Assembly: GCF_028714215.1 (NCBI RefSeq) | Contig: NZ_JAQTMS010000027.1 | Coordinates: forward strand, 1-63,115 | Length of the DNA stretch: 63,115 bases | Direction: 5' to 3' | Source of the DNA: Rhodoferax sp. | GTDB taxonomy: Bacteria; Pseudomonadota; Gammaproteobacteria; Burkholderiales; Burkholderiaceae_C | In this document: one piece after another, positions 25,777 through 34,771 of the stretch | Layout: each line of letters begins with the position of its first letter | How positions within the stretch are numbered: position 1 is the first letter of the stretch | Program-made: the position numbers and the translations under genes | Notes under the pieces: generated by a model | Seen by the model: only the letters and a program-made list of their open reading frames with translations | What the model was told of the DNA's origin: nothing | The model's database searches: none

Positions 25777-27072
25777 ATGCCCGAATCCTGGAAATTTGAA
25801 ACCCTGTCGGTACACGCCGGCTACTCGCCCGACCCTACTACCAAGGCGGTGGCGGTGCCGATCTACCAGACCGCCGCTTACGCATTCGACAACGCGCAGC
25901 ACGGTGCCGATCTGTTCGACCTGAAGGTGCCGGGCAACATCTACACCCGCATCATGAACCCGACGCAAGACGTGCTGGAGCAGCGCGTGGCGGCACTGGA
26001 AGGCGGCATCGCCGCGCTGGCGCTGGCCTCCGGGCAGGCGGCCGTCACTTACGCGATCCAGACCATCGCAGAGGTCGGCGACAACATCGTCGCCTCGACC
26101 GCGCTTTACGGCGGCACCTACAACCTGTTCGCCCACACGCTGCCGCTTTCCGGCATCACCACGCGCTTTGCCGATCCGCGCGATCCGGCCAGTTTCGAGC
26201 CGCTGATCGACGCAAAAACCAAAGCCGTTTATGTCGAGTCGCTGAGCAACCCGCAGGGCACGGTGGTGGATCTGGCGCGCATCGCCGAGATCGCGCACCG
26301 CCTGGGCGTGCCGTTGATCGTCGACAACACGGTGGCCACGCCCTATCTGCTGCGACCCTTCGAGCACGGCGCCGACATCGTGGTGCATTCGCTGACCAAA
26401 TACCTGGGCGGCCACGGCACTTCCATCGGCGGCGCCATCGTCGATTCCGGCAAGTTCCCGTGGGCTGAGCACAAGGCCAAATTCAAGCGCCTGAACGAGC
26501 CCGATGCCAGCTACCACGGCGTGATCTACACCGAAGCGCTGGGGCCGGCGGCCTACATCGGCCGCGCTCGTGTCGTGCCACTGCGCAACAACGGCGCCGC
26601 CATTTCGCCGTTCAATGCTTTTCTGATTTTGCAGGGCATAGAGACGCTAGCGCTGCGCATGGACCGCATCAACGACAACACGCTGAAAGTCGCGCAATTC
26701 CTGCGGCGGCAAGCCCAGGTGCAATGGGTCAACTACGTCGGCCTGGCGGACCATCCGGACCATGCGCTGGCGCAAAAATACCTGGGCGGCAAAGGCTCCG
26801 GCCTGCTGACTTTTGGCGTCAAGGCGGCGCCCGGCCAGGGTCGCGAGGCCGGCGCCCGTTTTCTGGATGCGCTCAAGCTGTTCACCCGCCTGGTCAACAT
26901 CGGCGACGCCAAGTCGCTGGCCACGCACCCGGCCTCCACCACCCACCGCCAGCTGTCGCCGGAAGAACTGGCGAAGGCCGGCGTGTCGGAGGACGCGGTG
27001 CGGCTGTCGATCGGCATCGAGCACATCGACGACTTGCTGGCCGATCTGACGCAAGCCCTGGCCGCGGTCTGA
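25777..27072 (+). CDS. metY: O-acetylhomoserine sulfhydrylase (aminocarboxypropyltransferase)
   Basis: A 431-residue PLP enzyme. The N-terminus is [18 protein letters not shown]. The PLP Lys is in [11 protein letters not shown], and [22 protein letters not shown] and [11 protein letters not shown] are typical of the Cys/Met-metabolism PLP family. Length and the [21 protein letters not shown] tail point to O-acetylhomoserine sulfhydrylase. It fixes sulfide (or methanethiol) onto O-acetylhomoserine, giving homocysteine or methionine. The ATG at 25777 follows CTGGAG. The shared sulfur motif upstream suggests induction when sulfate is scarce. Confidence 0.92.
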   Translation: MPESWKFETLSVHAGYSPDPTTKAVAVPIYQTAAYAFDNAQHGADLFDLKVPGNIYTRIMNPTQDVLEQRVAALEGGIAALALASGQAAVTYAIQTIAEVGDNIVASTALYGGTYNLFAHTLPLSGITTRFADPRDPASFEPLIDAKTKAVYVESLSNPQGTVVDLARIAEIAHRLGVPLIVDNTVATPYLLRPFEHGADIVVHSLTKYLGGHGTSIGGAIVDSGKFPWAEHKAKFKRLNEPDASYHGVIYTEALGPAAYIGRARVVPLRNNGAAISPFNAFLILQGIETLALRMDRINDNTLKVAQFLRRQAQVQWVNYVGLADHPDHALAQKYLGGKGSGLLTFGVKAAPGQGREAGARFLDALKLFTRLVNIGDAKSLATHPASTTHRQLSPEELAKAGVSEDAVRLSIGIEHIDDLLADLTQALAAV

Positions 27073-27076
27073 AGCC

Positions 27077-27712
27077 TCAGACTCTGGCGGCGGTGATGAC
27101 CAGTCGAAAGCCCAATAGCGCCATCACGCCGCCGGCCACACGGTCGATCCGGCTTTTGTAACGAAGGTAGGCGTCACGCGGAGAAGCCGACGACAACAGC
27201 AACGCGACGATGCTGTACCAACCTGCTTCAATGCAGAAAACGACGATCGGCAAGGCCACCAGGAGTGCCGCGGGAATGTCGTGCGGCAACAGCGAGGCAA
27301 AGATGCTGCCATAGAAAATGGCCGTCTTCGGGTTGCTCAGTTGCGTGCCCAATCCCAAAATGAAGGCACGCTTCAAGCTCGGCTGGGAGTCCGGCCCGCC
27401 ACTGGCCGAAAGCTGCAATGGCGCGTTGGCACCCTGCCAGATTCGATAACCCAGGTACGCCAGATAGCCGCCGCCCGCGACCTTGAATGCCAGATAAAGC
27501 CAGGGCACGGAAGCCAGCAGCACTTGCAGTCCCAAGAGCGCCGCCGTTGCAAAGACAATGCCGCCGGCCCCCATGCCCAGCGCAGCGGCCAGGCCATTTC
27601 CGCGCGTCGAAGCCACCGCCGTCCGTGCCACCATCACGAAGCTTGGCCCAGGACTGATGGCGCCAATGGCGATGGCGCTGCCGATACTCAAAACCGTCAT
27701 CGCAGTGTTCAT
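27077..27712 (-). CDS. LysE/RhtB-family amino-acid exporter
   Basis: A 211-residue membrane protein with about six helices. Family motifs are the N-terminal ISPGPSFVMVARTAVASTRGNG, LYLAFKVAGGGYLAYLGYRIW and LGLGTQLSNPKTAIFYGSIF. Such proteins export amino acids or their derivatives. It is convergent with metY (4 bp apart) and downstream of the PPOX gene on the same strand. A role with homoserine or sulfur amino acids is possible from position but is not shown by sequence. Confidence 0.87.
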   Translation of the reverse strand: MNTAMTVLSIGSAIAIGAISPGPSFVMVARTAVASTRGNGLAAALGMGAGGIVFATAALLGLQVLLASVPWLYLAFKVAGGGYLAYLGYRIWQGANAPLQLSASGGPDSQPSLKRAFILGLGTQLSNPKTAIFYGSIFASLLPHDIPAALLVALPIVVFCIEAGWYSIVALLLSSASPRDAYLRYKSRIDRVAGGVMALLGFRLVITAARV

Positions 27713-27730
27713 GGTGCTCTGTTCTCTTTG

Positions 27731-28618
27731 CTATTCGGCCCGCAGCGGACCGGCGCCGCGCCAGCCGCGCTCGACACGAAACCGCCACAGCCGCTCGGCG
27801 CCCGGGAAGTCCTGATTGTCCTCGGCACGCCAGACGATCTCGCTGCGGCCTTGCAAATGCAGCAAGTCGCCGTTCGAGAAATCGATGAACAGCAGCGCGG
27901 CACGCGGCTCCAGCAACATATTGCCCAGCGTGTTGAAGTAGCGATTTCCCGCATAGTCGGGGCAGACCAGGGTATCGCCGGCTATCTTGACAAAACCCGG
28001 CGCGCCACCGCGGTGCGACATATCGACGCCGCCGGGGCGCTCGCCCGCTTGGCCCGCGCTGGTGGCGACAAAAAAAGTATCCGCCGTCGAAATCAAAGCG
28101 CGCGCCTGACCATCGAGCCCGGCAAGGGGGCTGAGCGTTGCCGCCGGCCGAGCGCTTGCGGGCGTCACGCGCACTTCGCGCGGCTGGATGTACTTGGGAC
28201 AATTTCCAAACGATTGCGTGACCGCAATGTCCAACGCATCGGGGCCGGCTTCGCAAACGATGCCGTTGGCCCGGTTGCGGCGACGGCTGTTGAAATCGAT
28301 GCCCAGCAGGCCGACCGGACGACCAGGCCGCAGCAGCGCGCGAACCGGGTCTGGCGCGCCTGCCGCTGCCTCGATGCGCAGGCTGCGCTGATCCGGACTG
28401 GAGACAAAACCCGGTGCCCCGGCCAGCAGCGTCGCTACCGGCCAGCCATCGTCATCGGTGCTTGCCAACAACAGGAAGGGCAGCGCGGCGAAAAAGGTGC
28501 GGTGCTGTTCTGGCATGAATTCGCGGATCGCCGCGCCCGATGCGCTGACGCCGGCCAAGGCCTGCGCCCGCAATTCGCCTGCATGGAACACTCCTTTCGT
28601 TGACGCCAACGGGCTCAC
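27731..28618 (-). CDS. PPOX-class FMN-dependent flavoprotein
   Basis: A 295-residue protein with a pyridoxamine-5'-phosphate-oxidase-like split barrel. Supporting segments are MPEQHRTFFAALPFLLLAST, DDGWPVATLLAGAPGFV, FGNCPKYIQPREV and RYFNTLGNMLLEPRAALLFIDF. The FGNCPKYIQ motif is typical of the larger FMN PPOX subfamily and not of true PdxH. Its GTG start overlaps the GST stop codon by 4 bp (GTGA at 28615-28618), so it is coupled to the GST. A reductase acting on electrophilic or quinone substrates is a reasonable guess. Confidence 0.78.
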   Translation of the reverse strand: MSPLASTKGVFHAGELRAQALAGVSASGAAIREFMPEQHRTFFAALPFLLLASTDDDGWPVATLLAGAPGFVSSPDQRSLRIEAAAGAPDPVRALLRPGRPVGLLGIDFNSRRRNRANGIVCEAGPDALDIAVTQSFGNCPKYIQPREVRVTPASARPAATLSPLAGLDGQARALISTADTFFVATSAGQAGERPGGVDMSHRGGAPGFVKIAGDTLVCPDYAGNRYFNTLGNMLLEPRAALLFIDFSNGDLLHLQGRSEIVWRAEDNQDFPGAERLWRFRVERGWRGAGPLRAE

Positions 28619-29238
28619 ACGCCGACCTTGAGCGGCAAGGCCGGCATAGCCTTGAAACGCGGCAGCGCCTCCACCCGTGCCAGCCAGGCCCGCACCTGCG
28701 GAAATGGCGCCAGTGAGATGCCGCCTTCCGGTGCGTGGGCCACATAGGCGTAGCAGGCCAGGTCGGCCAGCGTCGCCTGCTCGGCGGCGAGAAAGCTTCT
28801 GCCCGTCAGGTGTGCGTCCATGAAGCGCAGCAGCCGGTCGGCGATTTCGGCGGCACGCACCGGGTCCTCCGGCATGCCCCACTGAAGTGCCATGCGTGCG
28901 GCCGCCGGTCCGTAGCGCAGTTCGCCGGCGGCGATAGCCAGCCAGCGCTGCACCTGGGCGGCAGCCACCGGCTCGGCGGGCAGCCAGCCGCTGTCCGGGG
29001 CATAGCGTTTGACCAAGTACACCATGATGGCATTGCTGTCGCACAGCACCAGTTCGCCGTCCGTCAGCACCGGTATCTGGCCCAAGGGATTGAGCTTGCG
29101 GAATTCGGCCGTGCGACGCACCGGCGCCGGTGCTTCCACGTAGGCATAGGGAAGTTCCAGCATCCGCAGCAGCAATTCGACGCGGTGCGCGTGGCCTGAA
29201 GTGGGCGTGCCGTACAAGGTCATGGTGGGGGTATTCAT
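28615..29238 (-). CDS. Glutathione S-transferase
   Basis: A 207-residue GST. The thioredoxin-like N-terminal domain has TLYGTPTSGHAHRVELLLRM with the catalytic Ser/Thr region, and LNPLGQIPVLTDGELVLCDSNAI with the conserved cis-Pro and the SNAI glutathione-binding turn. A helical C-terminal domain follows with LTGRSFLAAEQATLADL (N-capping Asp). It conjugates glutathione to electrophiles in the cytoplasm. The operon GST-PPOX is divergent from a LysR gene and shares a dyad with it. Confidence 0.9.
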   Translation of the reverse strand: MNTPTMTLYGTPTSGHAHRVELLLRMLELPYAYVEAPAPVRRTAEFRKLNPLGQIPVLTDGELVLCDSNAIMVYLVKRYAPDSGWLPAEPVAAAQVQRWLAIAAGELRYGPAAARMALQWGMPEDPVRAAEIADRLLRFMDAHLTGRSFLAAEQATLADLACYAYVAHAPEGGISLAPFPQVRAWLARVEALPRFKAMPALPLKVGV

Positions 29239-29308
29239 GAAGGGGGTTTCCTGGGGGTTCAAACAGGCCATGTTATGCATTCCCGGAATCGATGTAAATT
29301 AGGCCAAA

Positions 29309-29327
29309 TTGGAATTCAATATTCCGA
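29309..29327. promoter_or_regulatory. Candidate LysR operator between GST and lysR
   Basis: GGAAT-TCAAT-ATTCC (29311-29325) is a perfect interrupted dyad in the 112-bp divergent region. Flanking T and A keep the pattern symmetrical. It suits a LysR tetramer controlling the GST-PPOX operon and itself. Confidence 0.5.
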
Positions 29328-29350
29328 AACCTGGAAGAATGTGACGCCTC

Positions 29351-30253
29351 ATGGACCGCCTCGACGAGCTTGAAATATTCATCGCCATCCTGGACAGCGG
29401 CAGCCTCGCCGGCGCCGGGCGCAAATTGCGCCGCTCGCCGCCGGCCGTCACCCGTGCCCTCAGCGCCTTGGAGTCCCGTCTCGGCACCCGTCTGGTCGAG
29501 CGCACCACCCGCCAGCTGGCCCCCACCGAAGCCGGCAAGCGCTTGGCGGAACAGGCGCGCCGGCTGTTGATGGACTATGACGCAGCGGTGCGCGAGGACG
29601 CGGCCGCGCCTTTGCGCGGCCTGTTGCGGGTGACGGCACCTGCGGTCTTCGGCCGGCGTCACGTCACTCCGGTCGTCAACAGCTATCTGGACCGCTATCC
29701 GGCGATGCGGATCGAACTGGTGCTCAACGACCGCAACCTGGATTTGATCGACGAGGGCCTGGATGTTGCCGTGCGCATCGGTCCCTTGCCGGATGCCGGC
29801 ATGGTGGCGCGCCGGGTCGGCGAAGTGCGGCGCATGCTGGTCGCCAGCCCGGACTATCTGGCGCGTCGCGGCAGCCCGAAGTCGCTGGCCGAGCTGGCGC
29901 GGCACGACGTGATTTTCAGTTCGGGCGTGGCCAAAGCGCCGGAGTGGCGGTTCCGGCAGGGCGGGCGCGACCGGCTGGTGCGCCTGACGCCGCGCCTGAC
30001 GGTCAATGAAATCGAAGCCGTGCTATTGGCCGTGAAAGCCGGACGCGGGCTGGCCCGCGTGTTGTCGTACCAGGTGGCCGAAGATCTGGCCAGCGGCGCC
30101 TTGCTGCGCCTGTGGCCGGAATTGGAACCGGCGCCGTTGCCGGTTCACGTCGTGGTATCGAGCGCGCGCCACATGGCGCCCAAGTTGCGCGCCTTCGTCG
30201 ATCACGCGGTTGCGGCACTGGGGCGCTTGGCGGTCATCCAGCCGATGCTGTAG
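29351..30253 (+). CDS. LysR-family regulator of the GST-PPOX operon
   Basis: A 300-residue CrgA-type LysR. The helix-turn-helix is LDELEIFIAILDSGSLAGAG, then SPPAVTRALSALESRLGTRLVERTTR. The effector domain contains the usual LRVTAPAVFGRRHVTPVVN and LDVAVRIGPLPDAGMVARRV. It is transcribed away from the GST gene, the common layout for regulator and target. The inducer is unknown. Confidence 0.87.
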   Translation: MDRLDELEIFIAILDSGSLAGAGRKLRRSPPAVTRALSALESRLGTRLVERTTRQLAPTEAGKRLAEQARRLLMDYDAAVREDAAAPLRGLLRVTAPAVFGRRHVTPVVNSYLDRYPAMRIELVLNDRNLDLIDEGLDVAVRIGPLPDAGMVARRVGEVRRMLVASPDYLARRGSPKSLAELARHDVIFSSGVAKAPEWRFRQGGRDRLVRLTPRLTVNEIEAVLLAVKAGRGLARVLSYQVAEDLASGALLRLWPELEPAPLPVHVVVSSARHMAPKLRAFVDHAVAALGRLAVIQPML

Positions 30254-30282
30254 GCACACCGCGCGGTCGACCGATCCCGGGT

Positions 30283-31377
30283 TCAGCAGCTCAGTCCATC
30301 CAGCGCCTGCAGCGCCGCCTGGCGCACCTCGGTCAGCACGGCTTGCTGCCACTGCGGTGTTTCAACGTAGAACGCCTTGCGCAGGCGCTGCTTGATCTCG
30401 CTCTTCAGTGCCGCCGGCGCCTCGGCGTGCAGGTGCAGCCAGTGGTCGCCGCGCAGCGCGTGCATCACTTCCAGCAGGGGTTGGGTACCGAATTCCATGT
30501 ACATGCCAGTGAACTCGGCTTGCGGGCATTCCTGCGATGCGGTCACCCACAGCAGACCGGTCAGGTCAGCCGAGACCGAGGACGCCGATCCCAGATGCAT
30601 CAAGGCGGTGCGCTGACCCCACCAGCGGTTGGCACGCGCATAGCCCTCGGCCTGCCCCCGCGTACCCATGAACATGCGTTCGCAATCACCGCTTTTGCCC
30701 AGACCCGTGTGCAAGTCCAGCCAGGCCAGACGCCGCGCCTGTCCCAGTTGTTCGCGCAGCACGCGGCGCAAGGTGAGGTTGCTCCAGCTCGGCGCGCTAC
30801 CGCCGAAGAACAAGCCGTCTGGCCTTTCGTATTGACCGCCGGAAATGGCTGTTTGCAGGCGGCGCAGACCCTGCGTCAGGATCAGCCCCAGGATGGCAAG
30901 GCGGTTGCCCAAGGTGGGCGGCCAGATCGGCGGCAACAGCCGGGGATGCAGCTTGCAATACGCCGGATTGGCGGGCAGCGGACGGCTGAAGTCCTGGAAG
31001 TTGCGGTTCAGGTCCACGTTCTCCTGCGTCACGCGCCGGGTGTGCGAAAAGCCATGCGGGTTGAGCGCGTGCAGGTACAGCACGGCGACGCCGGCTTGCT
31101 CGACGGCCGCCATCCAGGCCGCGTCGCCCAGCAGCGCGGTCTGCGCGCCGGAGCCGCAATAGCCCTCCACGCCATGCACGCCACTGCTCACCAGCAGCAC
31201 GCGCTGGGCGTCGCGCGGCCCCTGCCAGGCGGCGTCGATGGCCAGCGCCTCACCGTCGACGCCGGGCAGGTCCAGCGGGTAGCAGGTCAGCGCCAACCCG
31301 GCGTTGCCTGCGGCTTGCAGAAACTTGGCGCGCGCCTGGGCATAGCTGTCGGAAAAGGACTCGGTTGGCGTGCTCAT
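30283..31377 (-). CDS. DUF2817 / M14-like metallopeptidase
   Basis: A 364-residue protein of the DUF2817 family, related to zinc carboxypeptidases. The zinc ligands are His and Glu in VSSGVHGVEGYCGSG and the His in LAWLDLHTGLG. LHALNPHGFSHTRRVTQENVDLNRNF is another conserved segment. A catalytic Glu lies near the end (MYMEFGTQPLLEV). There is no signal peptide. It may cleave small peptides or deacylate amino-acid derivatives. It stands alone between two LysR genes. Confidence 0.82.
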   Translation of the reverse strand: MSTPTESFSDSYAQARAKFLQAAGNAGLALTCYPLDLPGVDGEALAIDAAWQGPRDAQRVLLVSSGVHGVEGYCGSGAQTALLGDAAWMAAVEQAGVAVLYLHALNPHGFSHTRRVTQENVDLNRNFQDFSRPLPANPAYCKLHPRLLPPIWPPTLGNRLAILGLILTQGLRRLQTAISGGQYERPDGLFFGGSAPSWSNLTLRRVLREQLGQARRLAWLDLHTGLGKSGDCERMFMGTRGQAEGYARANRWWGQRTALMHLGSASSVSADLTGLLWVTASQECPQAEFTGMYMEFGTQPLLEVMHALRGDHWLHLHAEAPAALKSEIKQRLRKAFYVETPQWQQAVLTEVRQAALQALDGLSC

Positions 31378-31497
31378 GGGGGTTCTCCAAGGTCAACGGG
31401 GCTTCGGCTTTATTGACGAAATTCTGGGCGCATAACGGACAGGAAATTCAAGCGCATGGGTCCAAGTATCGCCGCTCGCCAGTTCCCCCGTAGGCCA

Positions 31498-32418
31498 TCA
31501 GCGCGGCTCCAGCAAGCCCGGTAGCCGCTGCACCAGGCGGTCGATCACCACCCGCAGGCGTAGCGGCATCAGGCGCGCCTGCGGCCAGACGGCGTTGAGT
31601 TCGTAGCCGTAGGGTTGTGCCTCGTCGAACAGATGGACCAGGGTGCCGTTGGCCCGCGATTGGGCGGCCAGCCAGGTTGGCAGCCGGACCAGGCCCAGGC
31701 CGGCGACGCCGGCGTCGGCCACCACTTCCAGGCTGTCGCAGGCGAAGCGCGTGGCGATCTCGAAGTCGAAGGCACGCCCGCTGGCATCGTTGAACAGCCA
31801 GGGCTTGACGCCGCCGTCGCGCGCGTAGGCGATGTAGCTGTGCCGGGCGCGCTGGGCCAATAACTCATCCAGACTGCTCGGCTGCGGCTGCCGCGCCAGG
31901 TAGCTTGGCGCGGCGTAGACGCCCATCCATTGCCGCCCCAGCGGCCGCGCCGCCAGCAGCGCGCTGTCGGCCAGCGGGCCGACGCGCAAGGCCAGGTCGA
32001 TACGCTCCTCCAGTAGGTCGACGCGACGGTCGTTGAACGAGACCTCCAGCGACAGGCCGGCGTGTTCGCGGCCCAGTTCCAGCAGCAGCGGCGCCACGCA
32101 GCGCCGGCCCAACAGTTCCGGCATGGACAGGCGCAAACGCCCCACCGGCTCGCTGCGACCGGCCTCCAGCGCGGCATCGGCCTCTTCCAATTCCGCCAGC
32201 ACGCGGCGGCAGCGTTCGTAGTAGAGCTGGCCGTCGTCGGTCAGGCGCTGGCTGCGCGTGGTGCGGTGGAACAGGCGGGTGCCCAGCCGGTGCTCCAGGC
32301 GCGCAATGGCCTTGCCGACGGCCGAGCGCGTCAAGCGCTGGCGCTCCGCGGCCAGCGAGAAGCTGCCGGCCTCAACGGCGGCGACAAAGGTTTCTATGCC
32401 TTGCAAACGTTCACTCAT
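31498..32418 (-). CDS. LysR-family regulator divergent from the quinone reductase-like gene
   Basis: A 306-residue LysR protein. The helix-turn-helix is IETFVAAVEAGSFSLAAERQ, then SAVGKAIARLEHRLGTRLFHRTTRS. The effector domain has LRLSMPELLGRRCVAPLLLE and RIDLALRVGPLADSALLAARPL. It is divergent from the dehydrogenase at 32521 across about 100 bp with ATTCCCT/AGGGAAT arms, so that gene is its probable target. Confidence 0.86.
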   Translation of the reverse strand: MSERLQGIETFVAAVEAGSFSLAAERQRLTRSAVGKAIARLEHRLGTRLFHRTTRSQRLTDDGQLYYERCRRVLAELEEADAALEAGRSEPVGRLRLSMPELLGRRCVAPLLLELGREHAGLSLEVSFNDRRVDLLEERIDLALRVGPLADSALLAARPLGRQWMGVYAAPSYLARQPQPSSLDELLAQRARHSYIAYARDGGVKPWLFNDASGRAFDFEIATRFACDSLEVVADAGVAGLGLVRLPTWLAAQSRANGTLVHLFDEAQPYGYELNAVWPQARLMPLRLRVVIDRLVQRLPGLLEPR

Positions 32419-32429
32419 TGGAGATATAT

Positions 32430-32477
32430 ATTCCCTTATGAATTGAGTTATTTACTTCACTGGGGATTATAGGGAAT
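32430..32477. promoter_or_regulatory. Inverted arms in lysR-dehydrogenase intergenic region
   Basis: ATTCCCT (32430-32436) and AGGGAAT (32471-32477) are perfect inverted arms 34 bp apart in the divergent promoter region. The wide spacing could hold two LysR half-sites, but it is weaker evidence than a compact dyad. Confidence 0.3.
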
Positions 32478-32520
32478 CAGTAGTATTCGATCTCTCTTCA
32501 TTTTCTATCCAAGGACTGCA

Positions 32521-33534
32521 ATGGCAAACGATCTTGTTCACCAATGGCAACTCAGCGCAGTGGGACGGCAAAACCTGCGCTACGTCGAAACCACACAACG
32601 CCCGCTGGGACCGCGTCAGGTCCGGGTCCGGGTGGAGGCGGCCTCGCTCAACTATCGCGATCTGCTGATGGTCGAGAACCGCTACGGCATGGCGCCCGCC
32701 GCGCTGCCGTTCACACCCGGCTCGGACATGGCCGGCACGGTGCTCGAGGTGGGCACTGAAGTCGCCCGCTGGCGCGGCGGCGAGCGCGTCATCAGCACCT
32801 TTGTGGCGGGCTGGCTGGACGGTGCCATACCGCCCGAGGCCAGCACGCTGGGCGGCCCCGGCCCCGGCATGCTGGCGTCGCAAGTGGTGCTGGATGCGCA
32901 GTGGTTGGCGGCGGCACCAAGCACGCTGAACGCCGCGGCAGCCAGCACGCTACCCTGCGCGGCGCTGACGGCGTGGACCGGTCTGGTGGAAAACGGCAGG
33001 TTGCGCGCCGGCCAGACGGTGCTGATCCACGGCACCGGCGGCGTCGCGCTGTTCGGGCTGCAACTGGCCCGGCTGCACGGCGCGCAAGCGATCGTGGTGT
33101 CGGGCGACGCCGGCAAGCGCTCGCAGGCACTGAAGCTGGGTGCCCGCCATGTGCTGGAGCGCGCCAGCGACTGGCCCAGCGCCGTGCTGGCACTGACCGA
33201 GGGCCGCGGCGCCGATCATGTGCTGGAGACGGTGGGCGGCGCCAACCTGGGGCGGTCGCTGCAGGCGCTGGCGGGGGGCGGCCGGGTGGCGCTGATCGGG
33301 TTACTGGACGGTGCCGAACTGGCTGCTTCCGGCTTCGACTTGATGCTCCGGCGGGCCGTGGTGCAAGGGGTGAGCGTGGGTCACCGGCAGGCGCTGGAGC
33401 ATCTGGTGCGCGCCGTCGATGTCAACGCGCTGCAACCGGTGATTGCCGCCGAATACCCGGCGCAGGAATTGCCGGCAGCGTTCGACCATCTGGCGCGCGG
33501 CCCGTTCGGCAAGGTGGTGCTCACTTTTCAGTAG
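32521..33534 (+). CDS. Medium-chain dehydrogenase / quinone reductase-like protein
   Basis: A 337-residue MDR protein. The GroES-like half has SLNYRDLLMV, where the catalytic zinc Cys of alcohol dehydrogenases is replaced, and TPGSDMAGTVLEVG. The nucleotide-binding half has LIHGTGGVALFGLQLARLHGAQAIV and DHVLETVGGANLGRSL. Loss of the zinc ligand points to an NADPH:quinone oxidoreductase-like activity and not a true alcohol dehydrogenase. It is divergent from the LysR gene at 31498. Confidence 0.85.
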   Translation: MANDLVHQWQLSAVGRQNLRYVETTQRPLGPRQVRVRVEAASLNYRDLLMVENRYGMAPAALPFTPGSDMAGTVLEVGTEVARWRGGERVISTFVAGWLDGAIPPEASTLGGPGPGMLASQVVLDAQWLAAAPSTLNAAAASTLPCAALTAWTGLVENGRLRAGQTVLIHGTGGVALFGLQLARLHGAQAIVVSGDAGKRSQALKLGARHVLERASDWPSAVLALTEGRGADHVLETVGGANLGRSLQALAGGGRVALIGLLDGAELAASGFDLMLRRAVVQGVSVGHRQALEHLVRAVDVNALQPVIAAEYPAQELPAAFDHLARGPFGKVVLTFQ

Positions 33535-33540
33535 CCGGTT

Positions 33541-33634
33541 GGCGGGCATTGCCATCGCCATCGGTGCGCAAATCAACCAAGGCAAGACCACCGTCATCGA
33601 GATCATGTGCACACGCGAACTGGGCGCCGGGTAG
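33541..33634 (+). pseudogene. Short remnant resembling the C-terminus of sulfoacetaldehyde acetyltransferase (Xsc)
   Basis: Just after the dehydrogenase stop, one frame reads AIGAQINQGKTTVIEIMCTR, then ELGAG and a stop. As I recall the family, the KTTVIEIMCTRELG segment is the conserved tail of the thiamine-diphosphate enzyme Xsc, which normally continues DPFRRDAL. About 30 codons survive. Xsc splits sulfoacetaldehyde in taurine and other sulfonate breakdown, so the remnant would fit the sulfur theme. A related ThDP enzyme is the alternative source. Confidence 0.5.
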
Positions 33635-33675
33635 CGAGAGGCCTCACTCTGCTTAACCTTCTCCGGGTGCAACGC

Positions 33676-34599
33676 TCAGTTCGTCGCCACAGCCCTTTGT
33701 GGAATCACCATCGCGGCGACGCCAGCGACGACGCAGGCCAATCCGATCCAGGCCGTAGCTGTCAGGGATTCACCGAGAAAGATCACGCTCAGTGCGACGC
33801 CAATCGGGACCCTCAAGTACGCCTGCGCCGTCGTCGCCACGGAGCCAAGCGTTTGCACCAGTCGAAAGTAGATCACGAAGGCGACCGCGGTCGAGAAGAT
33901 CGATAGCGCCAGCAGCGCCGCCAACGAGAGGGTTGATGGGTGCAGAGCCCAGGGGCGGTCGATCACCAGACTTGCCGGAATCAGCAGCGCTGTCCCCAGC
34001 AGCAGCGATCCGGCGGCCGGGACGGCCGGTGGCAGGCCGTGGAATGAGCGACCATATATCGCGGCACCGGCATAGCAGACTGTCGCGGCAACAATCGCAA
34101 GCTGCGGCAAGACTTGATTGCCAAGGCCGCTGAACACGCTTGTGCCAACGATCATGCAGATGCCAACGAGCCCCGCGATGACACCGAACAGCTTGCGCGC
34201 AGTGATCTGCTCGTGCCGCGTAATGAGCCAGGTGGCGACAAATGCCAGCACCGGCGAAGCTGAGTTCAGGATAGTTGCCAACCCCGCCTCCACCGATTGC
34301 TCGGCCCATGCGATGAGCGTAAACGGCAGCACGCTGTTCAACAGCGCCTGCACCAGGAAGCGACGCCAGACTGCCGGGTCACGTGGCACCGGAATGCCGC
34401 GCATCACCACCCAGGCGGCGAGCAGACAACCGGCAATCAGCGTTCTGGCCGCAATGAGTGTGATCGGAGGGATGGTGGCGACGGCAACTCGAATGAATGT
34501 GTAAGACGCCCCCCAAAGCGTGGCCAGCGTCAAGAGCAGCACAAAGTCCAATCGTGAGCTTCCGGCACCAGGGGCGATGCTTCGGGCAGTAGTTGTCAT
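33676..34599 (-). CDS. EamA/DMT-superfamily transporter
   Basis: A 307-residue membrane protein with ten predicted helices in two EamA repeats. Motifs include LLLTLATLWGASYTFIRVAV, ITLIAARTLIAGCLL, NSASPVLAFVATWLITRHEQ and YLRVPIGVALSVIFLGESL. Such proteins export or import small metabolites, often amino acids. The ATG at 34599 gives a sensible cytoplasmic N-terminus. The substrate cannot be told from sequence. Confidence 0.85.
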   Translation of the reverse strand: MTTTARSIAPGAGSSRLDFVLLLTLATLWGASYTFIRVAVATIPPITLIAARTLIAGCLLAAWVVMRGIPVPRDPAVWRRFLVQALLNSVLPFTLIAWAEQSVEAGLATILNSASPVLAFVATWLITRHEQITARKLFGVIAGLVGICMIVGTSVFSGLGNQVLPQLAIVAATVCYAGAAIYGRSFHGLPPAVPAAGSLLLGTALLIPASLVIDRPWALHPSTLSLAALLALSIFSTAVAFVIYFRLVQTLGSVATTAQAYLRVPIGVALSVIFLGESLTATAWIGLACVVAGVAAMVIPQRAVATN

Positions 34600-34771
34600 G
34601 GGGTTCTCACGGTAGTGGCAGCGACTGCTTGCGTCACGTTTCGCTGCAAGTGGACTCCATTGTGAGGACGTCTGACAGGCGAATGATTCGCTGCGGACCG
34701 AAGTATTGATGGCGACTGTGACACCCATTGTTCGATCTCGACCAGCTTTTGCGAGAGGTCTGCGCTAAGGG

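Noticed and set aside
27558..28603. Plus-strand frames opposite LysE and PPOX genes
   Set aside because: They are shadows of two genes whose products have clear domains, and they show Arg-rich low-complexity translations.
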